Shown: in pieces, positions 41,938-51,306 of the stretch | How the letters are laid out: every line of letters starts with the position of its first letter | How positions within the stretch are numbered: position 1 is the first letter of the stretch | Assembly (NCBI RefSeq): GCF_001468465.1 | Contig: NZ_LNSA01000023.1 | Span: forward strand, 1 to 64,000 | DNA: 64,000 bases | Reading direction: 5' to 3' | Source of the DNA: Sphingopyxis sp. H115 | GTDB lineage: Bacteria; Pseudomonadota; Alphaproteobacteria; Sphingomonadales; Sphingomonadaceae | Position numbers and translations under genes: made by a program | Notes under the pieces: model-generated | What the model was told of the DNA's origin: nothing | Database searches by the model: none | What the model saw: the letters and a program-made list of their open reading frames with translations, nothing else

Positions 41938-43018
41938 CGATACGATCCTTCATGTCTGACTGGATGTCGGCCTGCGCGCGGGCCTGAACTTCCGAATAAT
42001 ATTCGGAGAGGTCCATTCGGCTGAAGTCGAGCGCTTGGAACTCTTCGGGCGTGAACCCGCGGCAGTTCGGCGTCTTCACCGGTCCCCAGCCATCCGCGAA
42101 CGACTTCAGCTGCGGGCGGCCCTGTTCCTGGATGATGCGGCCGAGCTTGGTATTGAAGCAGCAATGGCTGCGCGACTTCTGGACGCAGATGCCGAGGATC
42201 TTCGACGAGCAATAGGAGCCGACCTCGACGCACATGCCCGAGCCGCGTAGCATGCCCGTCTCCATGTCCTGCTGGTCGCAGGAGGAGAGGAGGAACTCGA
42301 TCATGACGTTGACCGCGAGGCTGATCGCGATCGAGGTCGGATCGATGCCGACAATGATCGCATTGGCGCCCGCGCTCGCCGCCTGGCTTGCCGTCGCGCC
42401 CGCCTGGAAGGCGGCATAGGCGGCTTGGGCTCCGGTGAACACGCCCTTGGCGATCGCGATCTTCGTCTGCGTCGACGCGATCGACGAGCCCATTCCGTCC
42501 TTGACGATCTTACCCTTGTCCTTGCAGCAGTTGGAAAAGGTTGTCTTGAGGCCCGCTGGGCGGCAGCGCAGCGCGCGGCCGCCGAATATCTCGATGTTCC
42601 CGAGACAATTGCCGTCGGTGTCGACTTCGCCGTCGGCGGGCGCGCCCGGATCGTCGACGACGGGTTCATCCTCGATCGGGTTTGCCGCGGTATCGATGCA
42701 GGCGTTCGGCGAGCAACTCGGCACGCCGCCGCTCGCCAGCGTCTCGCACGCATATTGCGAACCAAGCGGGCAGGACGACGCGCCGCCGGGCTCGGGCGCG
42801 CACGATGCCCGTTCGATCGGGCACTGCCAGCTACCACCTTGCATCCCGACGCAGCTAGCGGTCTCGCCCGCGTCGTCGGCGTCACCATTGCCATTGAGGT
42901 CGACCGCGCAAATCTGCTGCGCCTGCGCTGCCGACGCGTAAACGGCGAGCGCGAAGGCGACGATGCCGAACAGGATCAGCGCGAGGCGCGACGGCCAGAA
43001 GAGAAAGCGGCCCATCAT
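41909..43018 (-). CDS. traN: TraN-like protein, second part
   Basis: 369 residues with its own signal peptide (to about 33, A-Q-A-Q-Q). It is Cys-rich (over 20 Cys), with a C-C-F-N-T-K-L-G-R-I-I-Q-E-Q-G-R-P-Q-L block and N-C-R-G-F-T-P-E-E-F-Q, both known from the C-terminal third of TraN. The upstream gene at 43015 also resembles TraN, so the usual single TraN seems divided. Overlap with it is ATGA (4 bp). Acts at the outer membrane in mating-pair stabilisation. Confidence 0.8.
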   Translation of the reverse strand: MMGRFLFWPSRLALILFGIVAFALAVYASAAQAQQICAVDLNGNGDADDAGETASCVGMQGGSWQCPIERASCAPEPGGASSCPLGSQYACETLASGGVPSCSPNACIDTAANPIEDEPVVDDPGAPADGEVDTDGNCLGNIEIFGGRALRCRPAGLKTTFSNCCKDKGKIVKDGMGSSIASTQTKIAIAKGVFTGAQAAYAAFQAGATASQAASAGANAIIVGIDPTSIAISLAVNVMIEFLLSSCDQQDMETGMLRGSGMCVEVGSYCSSKILGICVQKSRSHCCFNTKLGRIIQEQGRPQLKSFADGWGPVKTPNCRGFTPEEFQALDFSRMDLSEYYSEVQARAQADIQSDMKDRIDAYMQAIGR

Positions 43019-44961
43019 CGCGCTGTCGCCGTGCAGGCGAGATCGGCGCCAGCGAGCCTGACCGTTTGCATCATGACCACCGCCTCGGGAAAGGTATCAA
43101 GGCAGCCGCAGGGCGTGACGATGGTCTCGCCGGGACCGGCGGGACAGACATTGCCCGGTGAGCAGGCGTGATAGAAGGTGTCGAAGCCGGTCGGGCTGGT
43201 CTGCTGCGCGCCGACGACGCCCGCAGGCGCCGCGTCGGTATTGGCTTTCGCAGAGCGCGTCTTGCAGACCGCCTCGCAAGCTGGAACCGAGCCGCGATCG
43301 GGAAGCGCGAAGGCGCGCGTAGACGCGGCGCTGCCGCCGTCGGCCGTCCGAACGCGGTCGGCGAGCAGCGTCTCGGTCGAACGATCGATGATATAGGCGC
43401 CGCGCGACAGGTCGGGTTCGGGCATCGCGCCGGTGTCGATCGCGCATTTATAGGTCCGCTGGCGCAGGAAAAAGTCGCGGGTAAGGGTAGCGGTGCAACT
43501 GCCCGTGCCGAACTGGCGCGACCGCGGGAGGGGGCGAAGGCCGGTGCCGACGCCGTTCAGAAACGTCTGGACGCCATCGACGCTCTCGCTGTCGAGGCGG
43601 CACTTTTGATTGGCGCCAATATCTTCGCACTGGTCGACGAGCCGGTCGCTCGGTTCGCATGCGTCCGAAACGCGAATCTCGACGTCGACCAGTCCCCATT
43701 CGGTCGTGAGAGGCGCACCGCCGCCGCCGCCGCGCACGCGTGCCGACACCGTCGTCGGCCCCGCCCGCAGGTCGGTGGTAAAATCATAGGAGGTGTAATT
43801 GCGCGCCGCGCCGCCATCGGTGCGGCAGTCGCCTGAAGGCAATCCTGTCGTCAGCCACGGACGCGGCCCCGCGGAGCCGACGACGCGGCCGTTGATGCGG
43901 CCCTGGACCCAGTCGTCGGCGCCCATCTCGACGATCCGCGCCGACAGGAGCTTCGCGGGGTCGCTGACTTCGAAGCGCGCGGTGAAGATCGGCGGCGCGC
44001 TACTGCAATTGCCATCTCCGATGATGCGAAAGCGTCGGCAGCCTTCGCCGCAGCCCTGAACCGAATAGATGACGCCCGTCGCGGAGACGATATCCTCATA
44101 CGCGAGCGGCCGCAGTGTGACGTCGCGTTCGATCGTGCAGGCGCGGACCTGTTCGGCCTTGCCGATGCCGGCGGGCGATCCCTTGAGGCTCTGGAACAGC
44201 GAGCTTCCGGCTGCGGTCGCCGCGGCGTCGCCGAGGATCGAAGTCGGACGGCCGCGATAGGCTGTTTGCGGAAGGTCCGGCAAAGCCGTGCAGGCGGTTG
44301 ATTGCGCTCCGACATACTGGATCAGCGGGCCGTTGATGCGCGCCTCGGCCACGCCGACGCGGGGATCGTGGCTCGTGAGTGCGCCGATCGCGCCGCCGCC
44401 GAGATCCTTGAGCACCGACGGCAGATTGTCCATCACGAGATTCGCGCCGCAGCTGTTGTTGACGCAGTAACAGCCCGCGAGTTCGGCCATTTCGGCGGCG
44501 GCGAGCCCCAGGTCGCCCGAGACATCGACGTTCCAACGATGATAGTTGCACGCGTTCCAGCTTCCGGGCTGGCAAGCGATGACGCCGTTGGCGCAGATGC
44601 CCGAGACGGGCACGGGCAAGGTGGACACGCGGTCGAAGCTGCCGTCGAGATCGGTGTCGCGGGCGATGCGGACGGTGTTGATGTCGCCCGTGCCGTCAGG
44701 CTGGATCAGGATTTCGAGGAGGCTCGATGTTTTCTGGCAGGCGAGACTCGGCGTAAAGCTCTGGCTGCGATCGACCGTCGCGATCGGCTGTCCGCTGAGG
44801 CCGGGGGTGAGGTAATTCTCCTGGATCGCCTTGCTGGTCGAGGACTTCGCGCGAGAAGCTTCCGCGGCTGCGCGCGCGCGGTCCTCGACTGACTGCGCCA
44901 GTGTGCTGGCGGAAGCCATTGCCGCCATCGGCAGCAACAGGAGAGAAACCGAGCGCTTCAC
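43015..44961 (-). CDS. traN: TraN-like mating-pair stabilisation protein, first part
   Basis: 648 residues with a signal peptide (about 1-23). Cys-rich, with G-C-Y-C-V-N-N-S-C-G and W-N-A-C-N-Y-H-R-W blocks typical of the TraN middle domain, and R-D-T-D-L-D-G-S-F-D-R near 110. F TraN is about 600 residues, so this chain alone equals a full TraN in length and the following gene adds extra C-terminal sequence. Likely an outer-membrane adhesin recognising the recipient. Confidence 0.8.
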   Translation of the reverse strand: MKRSVSLLLLPMAAMASASTLAQSVEDRARAAAEASRAKSSTSKAIQENYLTPGLSGQPIATVDRSQSFTPSLACQKTSSLLEILIQPDGTGDINTVRIARDTDLDGSFDRVSTLPVPVSGICANGVIACQPGSWNACNYHRWNVDVSGDLGLAAAEMAELAGCYCVNNSCGANLVMDNLPSVLKDLGGGAIGALTSHDPRVGVAEARINGPLIQYVGAQSTACTALPDLPQTAYRGRPTSILGDAAATAAGSSLFQSLKGSPAGIGKAEQVRACTIERDVTLRPLAYEDIVSATGVIYSVQGCGEGCRRFRIIGDGNCSSAPPIFTARFEVSDPAKLLSARIVEMGADDWVQGRINGRVVGSAGPRPWLTTGLPSGDCRTDGGAARNYTSYDFTTDLRAGPTTVSARVRGGGGGAPLTTEWGLVDVEIRVSDACEPSDRLVDQCEDIGANQKCRLDSESVDGVQTFLNGVGTGLRPLPRSRQFGTGSCTATLTRDFFLRQRTYKCAIDTGAMPEPDLSRGAYIIDRSTETLLADRVRTADGGSAASTRAFALPDRGSVPACEAVCKTRSAKANTDAAPAGVVGAQQTSPTGFDTFYHACSPGNVCPAGPGETIVTPCGCLDTFPEAVVMMQTVRLAGADLACTATAR

Positions 44962-45311
44962 GAACGATCACCGTCCACAGTGCGCGATCCATGCGCGAGC
45001 CGAAACAGGTCTCCCGCCCGGAAGTCATCGGATCCGGGCGAGAGGTGCCGATAGACGGCCTGGCCGTCGAACACCGTGAGCACCGCTTTTACCCGAGGAC
45101 ACGGCGGGATCAGGGCCGGTCTCGCTTGTGGCGATGGCAATTTACCCGTATCGTCTGCAGGTGGAGCGGCGCCCGAGAGGGGGCAGGGCGCCGCTCCCGC
45201 CTCGCGCGCCTGCCGGCAGCCACCGGGGCTGTGGCGGGCAGACCGGGCCGATTCCGGGCTGCGCACGAGACGATCGGGAAGTGCCGGGTCAGGGCGTCGA
45301 AATGCCGGCAC
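44958..45311 (-). CDS. small protein between traU and traN
   Basis: 117 codons from ATG 45311 inside the traU end, stop overlapping traN start by 4 bp. The first half is Pro/Arg-rich; the second half has better protein character (V-L-T-V-F-D-G-Q-A-V-Y-R-H-L). It fills the only gap between traU and traN. I recognise no family, and the true start may be internal (GTG in the R-L-V-R-S region). Confidence 0.4.
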   Translation of the reverse strand: MPAFRRPDPALPDRLVRSPESARSARHSPGGCRQAREAGAAPCPLSGAAPPADDTGKLPSPQARPALIPPCPRVKAVLTVFDGQAVYRHLSPGSDDFRAGDLFRLAHGSRTVDGDRS

Positions 45312-46377
45312 AGCAGATCGCTTTCTCGAAGAGCATGAACTGGGCGTTGTCCTTGCCCGGCGCGTGTTTGCCGGAGGTCCAGAGCGCGCCGGGACGGCCG
45401 ATGTTGACGCACTTGCCGCCCTTCACCGGCTCCATGAGCTGGAGTTTGTATCGGCTCTTGGTCCAGATCGGCTGCGGCTTGAACGAGCAGCCGTCCGCCG
45501 AATGGATGGTCAGCGCGCCGAGCCGGCCCATCATGAACGTGCCGCGCGCTGCCAGCCCCGCCCAGGCTTCGACGCGGTCGCCCATGTGAATGTCGCCGGC
45601 GACAGGATAGGTGCTTCCCCAACTGCCCATGCACCAGAAGAGCGGGTCGATGACCTTGCCCGCTGCCGCCGCGGCGCTGTCGGACATGCAGGCAAGGCCG
45701 GCCGCGGGATTGCCGAACAGGATGCCTTCGGGCTGGATGATCGCTCCCAGCGTCCCCGACTGCCAGGTCGGCATCACCTCGGTCATCAGCGCGACGTCGA
45801 AACCGTCATCCTCGAGGCACGGAAGATCGCTGAACATGTCGAGCATCTTCCAGACCGGCGCGACATAATAGTGCATCTGCGCGAACAACTTCGTCGTGTT
45901 CGTGCCGTCCGAAATCGACGACTGGCTGCCCTGGAGCTTGCCGCCGGTCGCCATGATGTCCGTGCCGAGCGCCATCATGCAGCCGGGTTCGGTCACCACG
46001 TCGATCATCCGGTTCGGAGTCCAGAAACTGACCTTGACACCGAACCAGAAGGTTGCACCTTTGCGGCACGCACACAGCGGTTTCGACGCCGATTGTGCGT
46101 CGAGCGCCTTGTCGAGCTTGTCGTAGCTGCCGGCGCGCACGCCGCCGATGGTGATGGGGAAGATGCAGTTCCAACGCACCTTGGTGATCGGGTTGAAGAT
46201 CGTGTCGCTCGGACATTTGGATGCTTGCGCTGGAGCGGGGATGAAAGCGAGAACTGCGCCGAGCCCGACGGGTACCGCCCAGCGAAAGGACCGGCGCGTC
46301 TTCTTCGGCTCGACTTGGCGCCTGGCGCCGCTGCTCCCCGATGCGGAAGTCGCGCGCAAGTGTCGGCAAGCTGGCAT
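45289..46377 (-). CDS. traU: conjugative pilus assembly protein TraU
   Basis: 362 residues from ATG 46377 (GGAG 7 bases upstream); the longer frame to 46527 is not used. A basic N terminus and signal segment end in A-P-A-Q-A-S. TraU hallmarks follow: C-P-S-D, R-W-N-C-I-F-P-I-T-I-G-G-V, C-A-C-R-K-G, and a paired Cys-rich C terminus (K-A-I-C-C-A-G). Around a dozen conserved Cys imply disulphide bonds. A 526-bp gap with a terminator-like hairpin precedes it, unlike the rest of the operon. Confidence 0.93.
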   Translation of the reverse strand: MPACRHLRATSASGSSGARRQVEPKKTRRSFRWAVPVGLGAVLAFIPAPAQASKCPSDTIFNPITKVRWNCIFPITIGGVRAGSYDKLDKALDAQSASKPLCACRKGATFWFGVKVSFWTPNRMIDVVTEPGCMMALGTDIMATGGKLQGSQSSISDGTNTTKLFAQMHYYVAPVWKMLDMFSDLPCLEDDGFDVALMTEVMPTWQSGTLGAIIQPEGILFGNPAAGLACMSDSAAAAAGKVIDPLFWCMGSWGSTYPVAGDIHMGDRVEAWAGLAARGTFMMGRLGALTIHSADGCSFKPQPIWTKSRYKLQLMEPVKGGKCVNIGRPGALWTSGKHAPGKDNAQFMLFEKAICCAGISTP

Positions 46378-46902
46378 GACTTCTCCGTTCCGCCAGGTAG
46401 GGCGCTGAAAAGGTTGGATGAGGCTTCGGCGCTCTGTATGGGCGATTGGCCTGCCCGAAGCGGAGATGGACCCGCCGACATGCTCGTCGCAACCAGATGG
46501 GAAAGGATATGCCGCGGATGGGCACATCGTTGCCGCTATCAGCGGTGCGGGGCCGGCTTCCGTGACGCTGAGGTTGGATTTGCCGATCAGATGTCTGCTC
46601 GCGGTCCCGTCGCGTCCTTGCGGACCAGACCATGGCGAAGGGAAGGCACCAAAGCTCGCTTCTTGCGAAGCGAGTTCCTCCAGGCATCAACGAAGTCGAC
46701 GATCGGGCCAAATGGGACCCTGCGGAATCTTGCGAACTTCATCGAAGTAAAAAAAGACGCCCGTCCAGCCGAAGCCAGGCGGGCGTCAAGATGAAGAACT
46801 CTGTCTTCGTTTCCGATTAGAGCTCCCCTGGGTCGCGGCGTCCGAATAGGCGGATGACCGGATTTGCGATTGGATGAAGGCGCCAAAAAAGAGCTGGCGA
46901 AA
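46378..46902. other. gap between traW and traU with possible small ORF
   Basis: About 525 bp in an otherwise overlapping operon. A leftward ORF at 46587..46742 (51 codons, M-K-F-A-R-F-R-R-V-P-F start) begins right after the terminator-like hairpin but has no ribosome site. A separate promoter for traU onwards would have to lie here. Confidence 0.35.
46749..46787 (-). terminator. intrinsic terminator between traW and traU
   Basis: GACGCCCG and CGGGCGTC form an 8-bp stem with a 16-base loop. On the minus strand it is followed by seven T residues. It begins 116 bp after the traW stop. Confidence 0.75.
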
Positions 46903-47586
46903 TTACGGCGTGCTCGCCGAGCGTAGGATTTGGCTCGCGGGAGCCGGGCCTTTTCGTTCAAGCGCGAACTCGCTGACCTCGAGCTTTTGTCCGACCTGCG
47001 CGACTATGACCGGCGCAACGCGAAGATCGAGCCGCTCCTTCACGCGCTCTTCGAGAATGAACAGCGGGCGCGCAACCTTCTCTCCGAGTGCGATCGGGTC
47101 GGTCACCTCCGGGCCGCCTCCGGCGAGCAATATCCAGTCGCTCGCCCGCGCGTGGCCAAGCGCCCAGTTCAGGTCGCGCGAATGAACCACGATCAGGCGC
47201 TGCGGCATCGACACATAGGTGAGGGGGTTGAAGGTGTAGCCTTTGGGATAGAGCAGTTTGCCGTCGTCCAACCGGACCTCAAAATCGAGCGTGTGGAACG
47301 GCACGACGCTTCGTTTCCTGTTCGCGCGCGCAACGCCGAGGGCGGCTGACTGCATTGCGCTCCACTTCTCACGCGGACCGAAACGACCCGCGATGCTTTT
47401 CGGCTGCTGCGCAACGCGCGCCTCGATTTCAGAAAGGGCATCGGGTTCAGCGATCGCCCAGGTGCGCCCGATCGCCGCGGTCTGTCCACGCGCCGTGGCG
47501 GCGATGACGAATGCCCCAAACACGAGCATCAACGAGGTGCCAAACTGCCAGGCGGCCACTCGAATGCTACCGCGATCATGTTCCAC
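46903..47586 (-). CDS. traW: conjugative transfer protein TraW
   Basis: 227 residues from GTG 47586 (GGAG 10 bases upstream), overlapping the upstream small gene. An N-terminal signal-like stretch (about 15-33) then A-I-A-E-P-D-A-L-S-E-I-E, F-E-V-R-L-D-D-G-K-L-L-Y-P-K-G-Y-T-F-N-P-L, and G-P-E-V-T-D-P-I: the TraW family order. Periplasmic, needed for pilus assembly with TraU and TrbC. Last gene before the gap and terminator. Confidence 0.9.
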   Translation of the reverse strand: MEHDRGSIRVAAWQFGTSLMLVFGAFVIAATARGQTAAIGRTWAIAEPDALSEIEARVAQQPKSIAGRFGPREKWSAMQSAALGVARANRKRSVVPFHTLDFEVRLDDGKLLYPKGYTFNPLTYVSMPQRLIVVHSRDLNWALGHARASDWILLAGGGPEVTDPIALGEKVARPLFILEERVKERLDLRVAPVIVAQVGQKLEVSEFALERKGPAPASQILRSASTP

Positions 47587-47818
47587 GACGATATCTCCTC
47601 CATCTTTCTCGCGGATCGGAGCTGCCAACACCGATGATCGCACCGACAAGTGAAACCAACGAGAGAAGGCTCAGCACGACGATGAGCGATCGCGGCGAGT
47701 TCGCGATTGGGCCGGGCGCGGCGAAGAGGATGAGGGCTTGCGCCTGGCCGAGCATCAGGCCACCGACGGCCAACCTGACCGCGATGGGCGAAGGAGCGTG
47801 GGAGAGGAGGCCGTTCAT
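47576..47818 (-). CDS. small membrane protein, possible TrbI analogue
   Basis: 80 residues from ATG 47818. Two hydrophobic segments (about 15-33 and 43-63) and a short basic tail. In F the genes between traC and traW include trbI and traW accessory genes, but sequence here is not recognisably TrbI. Overlaps both neighbours (4 bp and 11 bp), so it is translated with the tra operon. Confidence 0.6.
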   Translation of the reverse strand: MNGLLSHAPSPIAVRLAVGGLMLGQAQALILFAAPGPIANSPRSLIVVLSLLSLVSLVGAIIGVGSSDPRERWRRYRRGT

Positions 47819-48147
47819 CGTGTCCGCCGATGACCGCGCCACCGGAGCATCAGACCGCTCGTCACGGACGAGAGCCAGATCAGGACCAGCCCGCTTGCGA
47901 AGCAAGCGATTCCGACCGTCACCGACGCCTGCGTAAACAGCGACGTCGGCTGGTCAACCAGCAGTCCGGCGATGAGAACGAGGCCAGCCATCATGACGGA
48001 TTCGATCATGACGAGCCGGAACCGCCAACCCAGTGCCTGCCGCTCGGCCACTGCCGCAACGGCCGCGTCGAACAGCGCCCGATCGGCGGGCAACATGGCG
48101 TCGAGCTGCATCGCTAGCTCGTCGGGATGGAGCGAAGGCCGCTTCAT
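47815..48147 (-). CDS. small membrane protein of the tra operon
   Basis: 110 residues. A helical N-terminal region (A-M-Q-L-D-A-M-L-P-A-D-R-A-L-F-D-A-A) precedes two membrane segments (about 43-62 and 72-92). No family recognised. The start overlaps the traC stop (4 bp) and the stop overlaps the next small gene. Likely an inner-membrane accessory of the transfer channel, inferred from position. Confidence 0.65.
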   Translation of the reverse strand: MKRPSLHPDELAMQLDAMLPADRALFDAAVAAVAERQALGWRFRLVMIESVMMAGLVLIAGLLVDQPTSLFTQASVTVGIACFASGLVLIWLSSVTSGLMLRWRGHRRTR

Positions 48148-50672
48148 GCCGCTGGCTCCGATGCTCGCGGCAAGTCGCGGCTATCGCCCAATATCTCGCG
48201 GGGATCGACGTCGGCGAGCTCGCACACAGCCTCGAGCGGCGATCGCCCGGCCCGGATCAGTGCTTCGAACGCCGCGACTTCGCCGGGCGCGCTGGTGTTG
48301 ATCCAGTAGCTGAAGGGATCGACGACAAGCCGCGCGACCCCGAGCCCGAGCGGAGAGTCGATGAAGACCTCGCTATAGTTCGGCTTGTTGTTGCGGACCG
48401 ATTTCAGGAGGTCGAGGACGAACCCGGAATAGTCAAGAATTTTGCTCTCGACAGCACGATCATAGGTGGAGCCTTGCAGGAGGAACCGCGTCGCCGCATT
48501 CTCGAGGATGACTTGGCCTGTGCCGCCGAACAGCGTGAGGTCGTTCATAGACTGGAGGACGATGCCGAAGCTGCCCTGATATTTGCGGGCACGGCGGTAG
48601 CCTTGTGCGAAGGCTTCAGCCAGCCGCGACAGATCCTGACCATCGCTTTTCGTCATGAACTGCGCTGCTTCGTCACAAAGCACGAAGCGGGGCCGGTCGC
48701 GCGCCGAGAGGTAGAGCTCCTGCGTCACCGCATTTACCACCACCATGACGATGACGTTGAACAGGTCAGGCATGGCTTTCAGCCGCTCGAGCTCGAGGAC
48801 GACGAACTCGTCGGCGGAGATGTCGAAGGTCGACGGCCCGTTGAAGAAGTGCCCGTAAGCGCCATCCGAGCCGAAATCCCTGAGATTGAACGCGAGCTCG
48901 CGCGCGACCGGCTTCAGATGCTCGACACGGTCGAGATCGGCTGCGGCAAATTGCGGATAGGCACCGAGCCAGGCGCGGACCGAGTCGATGCCTTCATCGG
49001 CATAGCCCCCATCGATCGTCCACTGGACGGCCGACTTGATGAGATTCCATTCTGAGGTCGAAACGCCTTTGCGCGTCGCCGCGTTCCCCATCTCGGCAAC
49101 GATCGCGACCGCCATCGCGATCGCCGAATGCTTGTCCTCGCCGTCTAGCGCGAGCCCGAGGTCGAACGGGTTCAGAACCAGCCGTTCCTCGCCGACGTCG
49201 ATATAACGACCCGAGCAGAGGGTGCAGAGCTTGCGGTAGGATCCGCCAATGTCGATGATGCGGATGAGGGCGTTCTGGGCATAATATTGCCGGCAGAGAT
49301 CGTTGAGGAGGAAACTCTTGCCCGCGCCGCTTTCGGCCGCGACCACAAAATTATAATTGTTGATGCGCGGATCGAAGAGGTCGAGTGTGACGAGCTGACC
49401 CTTGCGGCCCACATAGAGCAGGGCAGGGCGGCCGCCTCCGCGAAAGTCGGTCTGGATCGGCGCCATCAGCGCTGCCGCCTTCACCGGCATCCGGAAATCG
49501 CGCTCGAGCATCTTGATCGTTCGGCGCTCGGGATAAAGGCCGAACGGCAGGCTCGCGGTCAGCAAGATCGGATTGAGGTAGGATTCTTCCTGCACCATCC
49601 AGGGCAGCGGTTCACTTTCCCAGAGGCGCTTGGCGCGCGCGGCCATCTCGCGGGCGTGATGGGAATCGCGGCCGAACACCCAGACGGTCGGCATGACCGA
49701 GACGAAACGGCTGTTGCCGGCCTCGTCGAGCACCCAGCCGATTTCCTCGATCTGTTTGCCGACCTCGACCGCAAAGCTGCCCGCCGCTTTCTGCGCCGAC
49801 AATATCTGGGCGCGCTTGTGAATTTCGAACTGCGAATGGTCGAAGAGGATGTTGAGGCAATAGAGGAAGGGGCCGCCAATCTGGTCGCTGTCCTCGGCGC
49901 TCCCGCGCATCCCGCCCATCAGCCGGTTCATGTGTTCCGCGGTAACCCGCCTCGCCGGCGCTTTCGGCGTCAGGCAGCGTGCGACCTGGCCCCCGAGGAA
50001 CACTTCGGGTCCGTCGAAAGCGAGATCGGGGCCGGCATCGACGATCTGCTTGCGGATCGGCGGGGCGGGGTGCCCGGCTGCACCGCTGGCGAATACGCCA
50101 GGAGCGTCCTCGAAGACGCCGTTGAAGATACGGCGATAGAAGGAGATCATTTCGTGCGGCTCGACGCGGCGAATGCCGAGCTTGGCAAGCTGCTCTTCGA
50201 TCTGGCGGCGCAGGTCGCTGTGCATGGGGGCGCGCGTTTTGACAGCGAGGAAGGTCCGGAAATCACGCACCGGAATGCCGTGGAGCGCGCCAAGCCCGTT
50301 CCGGCCTTCGTTTAGATAAGCGTGCGTCCGGCGCGCCGATGCCTGGATCAGCGGATCTGGCCGGGTCTTGAGGTCGAGATAGGCGTCGAGCGCTGGCGCA
50401 ATCAGCGGGTCGGCGAAGCTGATAAGCTGGACGACGCTGTTCTCGGGAAACTGGACGTTGAACAGGCCGAGCAGCGCCTGGTGAACATGCGCGAACATAT
50501 AGGCGGTAGGGGTCAACTCCCAAGCATAGCCCCAGCCATCATCGATGCAGAGAAAGGCTTCCTCTTCCTCGACCCAGGCGACGAGCGGGAGGAAATCCGA
50601 ATAGCGGTCGCGCGCAACGGCGCGGTGCAGGTCGGAGAAGGTAAGACCACCGCCGGTTCCGGGCGCCTTCAT
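48144..50672 (-). CDS. traC: type IV secretion ATPase TraC
   Basis: 842 residues. The N-terminal TraC_F_IV domain (F-L-P-L-V-A-W-V-E-E-E-E-A-F) and a VirB4-like ATPase with Walker A A-E-S-G-A-G-K-S near residue 450 and Walker B F-V-L-C-D-E-A-A-Q-F near 655. It powers pilus assembly at the inner membrane. It overlaps traV and the small membrane gene by 4 bp each. Confidence 0.95.
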   Translation of the reverse strand: MKAPGTGGGLTFSDLHRAVARDRYSDFLPLVAWVEEEEAFLCIDDGWGYAWELTPTAYMFAHVHQALLGLFNVQFPENSVVQLISFADPLIAPALDAYLDLKTRPDPLIQASARRTHAYLNEGRNGLGALHGIPVRDFRTFLAVKTRAPMHSDLRRQIEEQLAKLGIRRVEPHEMISFYRRIFNGVFEDAPGVFASGAAGHPAPPIRKQIVDAGPDLAFDGPEVFLGGQVARCLTPKAPARRVTAEHMNRLMGGMRGSAEDSDQIGGPFLYCLNILFDHSQFEIHKRAQILSAQKAAGSFAVEVGKQIEEIGWVLDEAGNSRFVSVMPTVWVFGRDSHHAREMAARAKRLWESEPLPWMVQEESYLNPILLTASLPFGLYPERRTIKMLERDFRMPVKAAALMAPIQTDFRGGGRPALLYVGRKGQLVTLDLFDPRINNYNFVVAAESGAGKSFLLNDLCRQYYAQNALIRIIDIGGSYRKLCTLCSGRYIDVGEERLVLNPFDLGLALDGEDKHSAIAMAVAIVAEMGNAATRKGVSTSEWNLIKSAVQWTIDGGYADEGIDSVRAWLGAYPQFAAADLDRVEHLKPVARELAFNLRDFGSDGAYGHFFNGPSTFDISADEFVVLELERLKAMPDLFNVIVMVVVNAVTQELYLSARDRPRFVLCDEAAQFMTKSDGQDLSRLAEAFAQGYRRARKYQGSFGIVLQSMNDLTLFGGTGQVILENAATRFLLQGSTYDRAVESKILDYSGFVLDLLKSVRNNKPNYSEVFIDSPLGLGVARLVVDPFSYWINTSAPGEVAAFEALIRAGRSPLEAVCELADVDPREILGDSRDLPRASEPAA

Positions 50673-51277
50673 GGCCGCGGCTCCGCGCGCGCGGGCACAA
50701 CCGGCGGCGTCAGTTCGCTTCCGGGCACCTCGCGGATCTGCTCGAGCACCGGCACGCGCGCCGCGGCTGAGACCGGCGGCACGAGATAGCCGCCGACGAC
50801 CCAGGAGGGGGGCTCAAGCACCGAATAGACGAAACGCGGCATATAGAGCCGGTCGGGCCGGTTCCGATCGGCATAGGGCAGGATCAGTGTTCGCACCGCC
50901 TGCGCCGGCCGCAGCATCGGCGCCTCGGGCGCCTCGATCAGCCCCTGAAGCTTCCGGTAGACGCTGTCGCGGTAATCACCATAGGCATCAGCATCGCTGC
51001 GTCCTCGGCGCGCGGTGCCGCGCTGGTTCGCCTTGAGCAATATCTTGTCGCGTGTCACCGCCGGGTCCGAACGCGAAGCCCGGCCCTCCGCCGCATCCTC
51101 ATAGGCTTTCTCGGGATGGATGCACTGGCCGTGATCGTCGTTCTTGCAGCTGAACTTTTCGCTGTACGGCGACATCGCTGAGCCGAGCGTTGCGCACCCT
51201 GAGAGTGGCAAGACGCCGGCAAGCAAGAGTGCGGCTGAGCAGAGGCGCGCGCGGCGCCGGTTTGACATATCGGTCAT
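50669..51277 (-). CDS. traV: outer-membrane lipoprotein TraV
   Basis: 202 residues from ATG 51277 (GAGGAA upstream). Signal peptide with lipobox L-S-G-C, Cys28 being the lipidated residue. A Cys pair (F-S-C-K-N-D-D-H-G-Q-C) soon follows, as in TraV of F. The rest is proline-rich. TraV anchors the TraK ring of the channel core complex. 29 bp after traB. Confidence 0.88.
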   Translation of the reverse strand: MTDMSNRRRARLCSAALLLAGVLPLSGCATLGSAMSPYSEKFSCKNDDHGQCIHPEKAYEDAAEGRASRSDPAVTRDKILLKANQRGTARRGRSDADAYGDYRDSVYRKLQGLIEAPEAPMLRPAQAVRTLILPYADRNRPDRLYMPRFVYSVLEPPSWVVGGYLVPPVSAAARVPVLEQIREVPGSELTPPVVPARAEPRP

Positions 51278-51306
51278 CGATATTCCTCCGAGGATGGGCG
51301 GGGGCA

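Noticed and set aside
45076-46794. 572-codon plus-strand open frame across traU
   Set aside because: Antisense shadow; the minus strand encodes TraU with all its Cys motifs.
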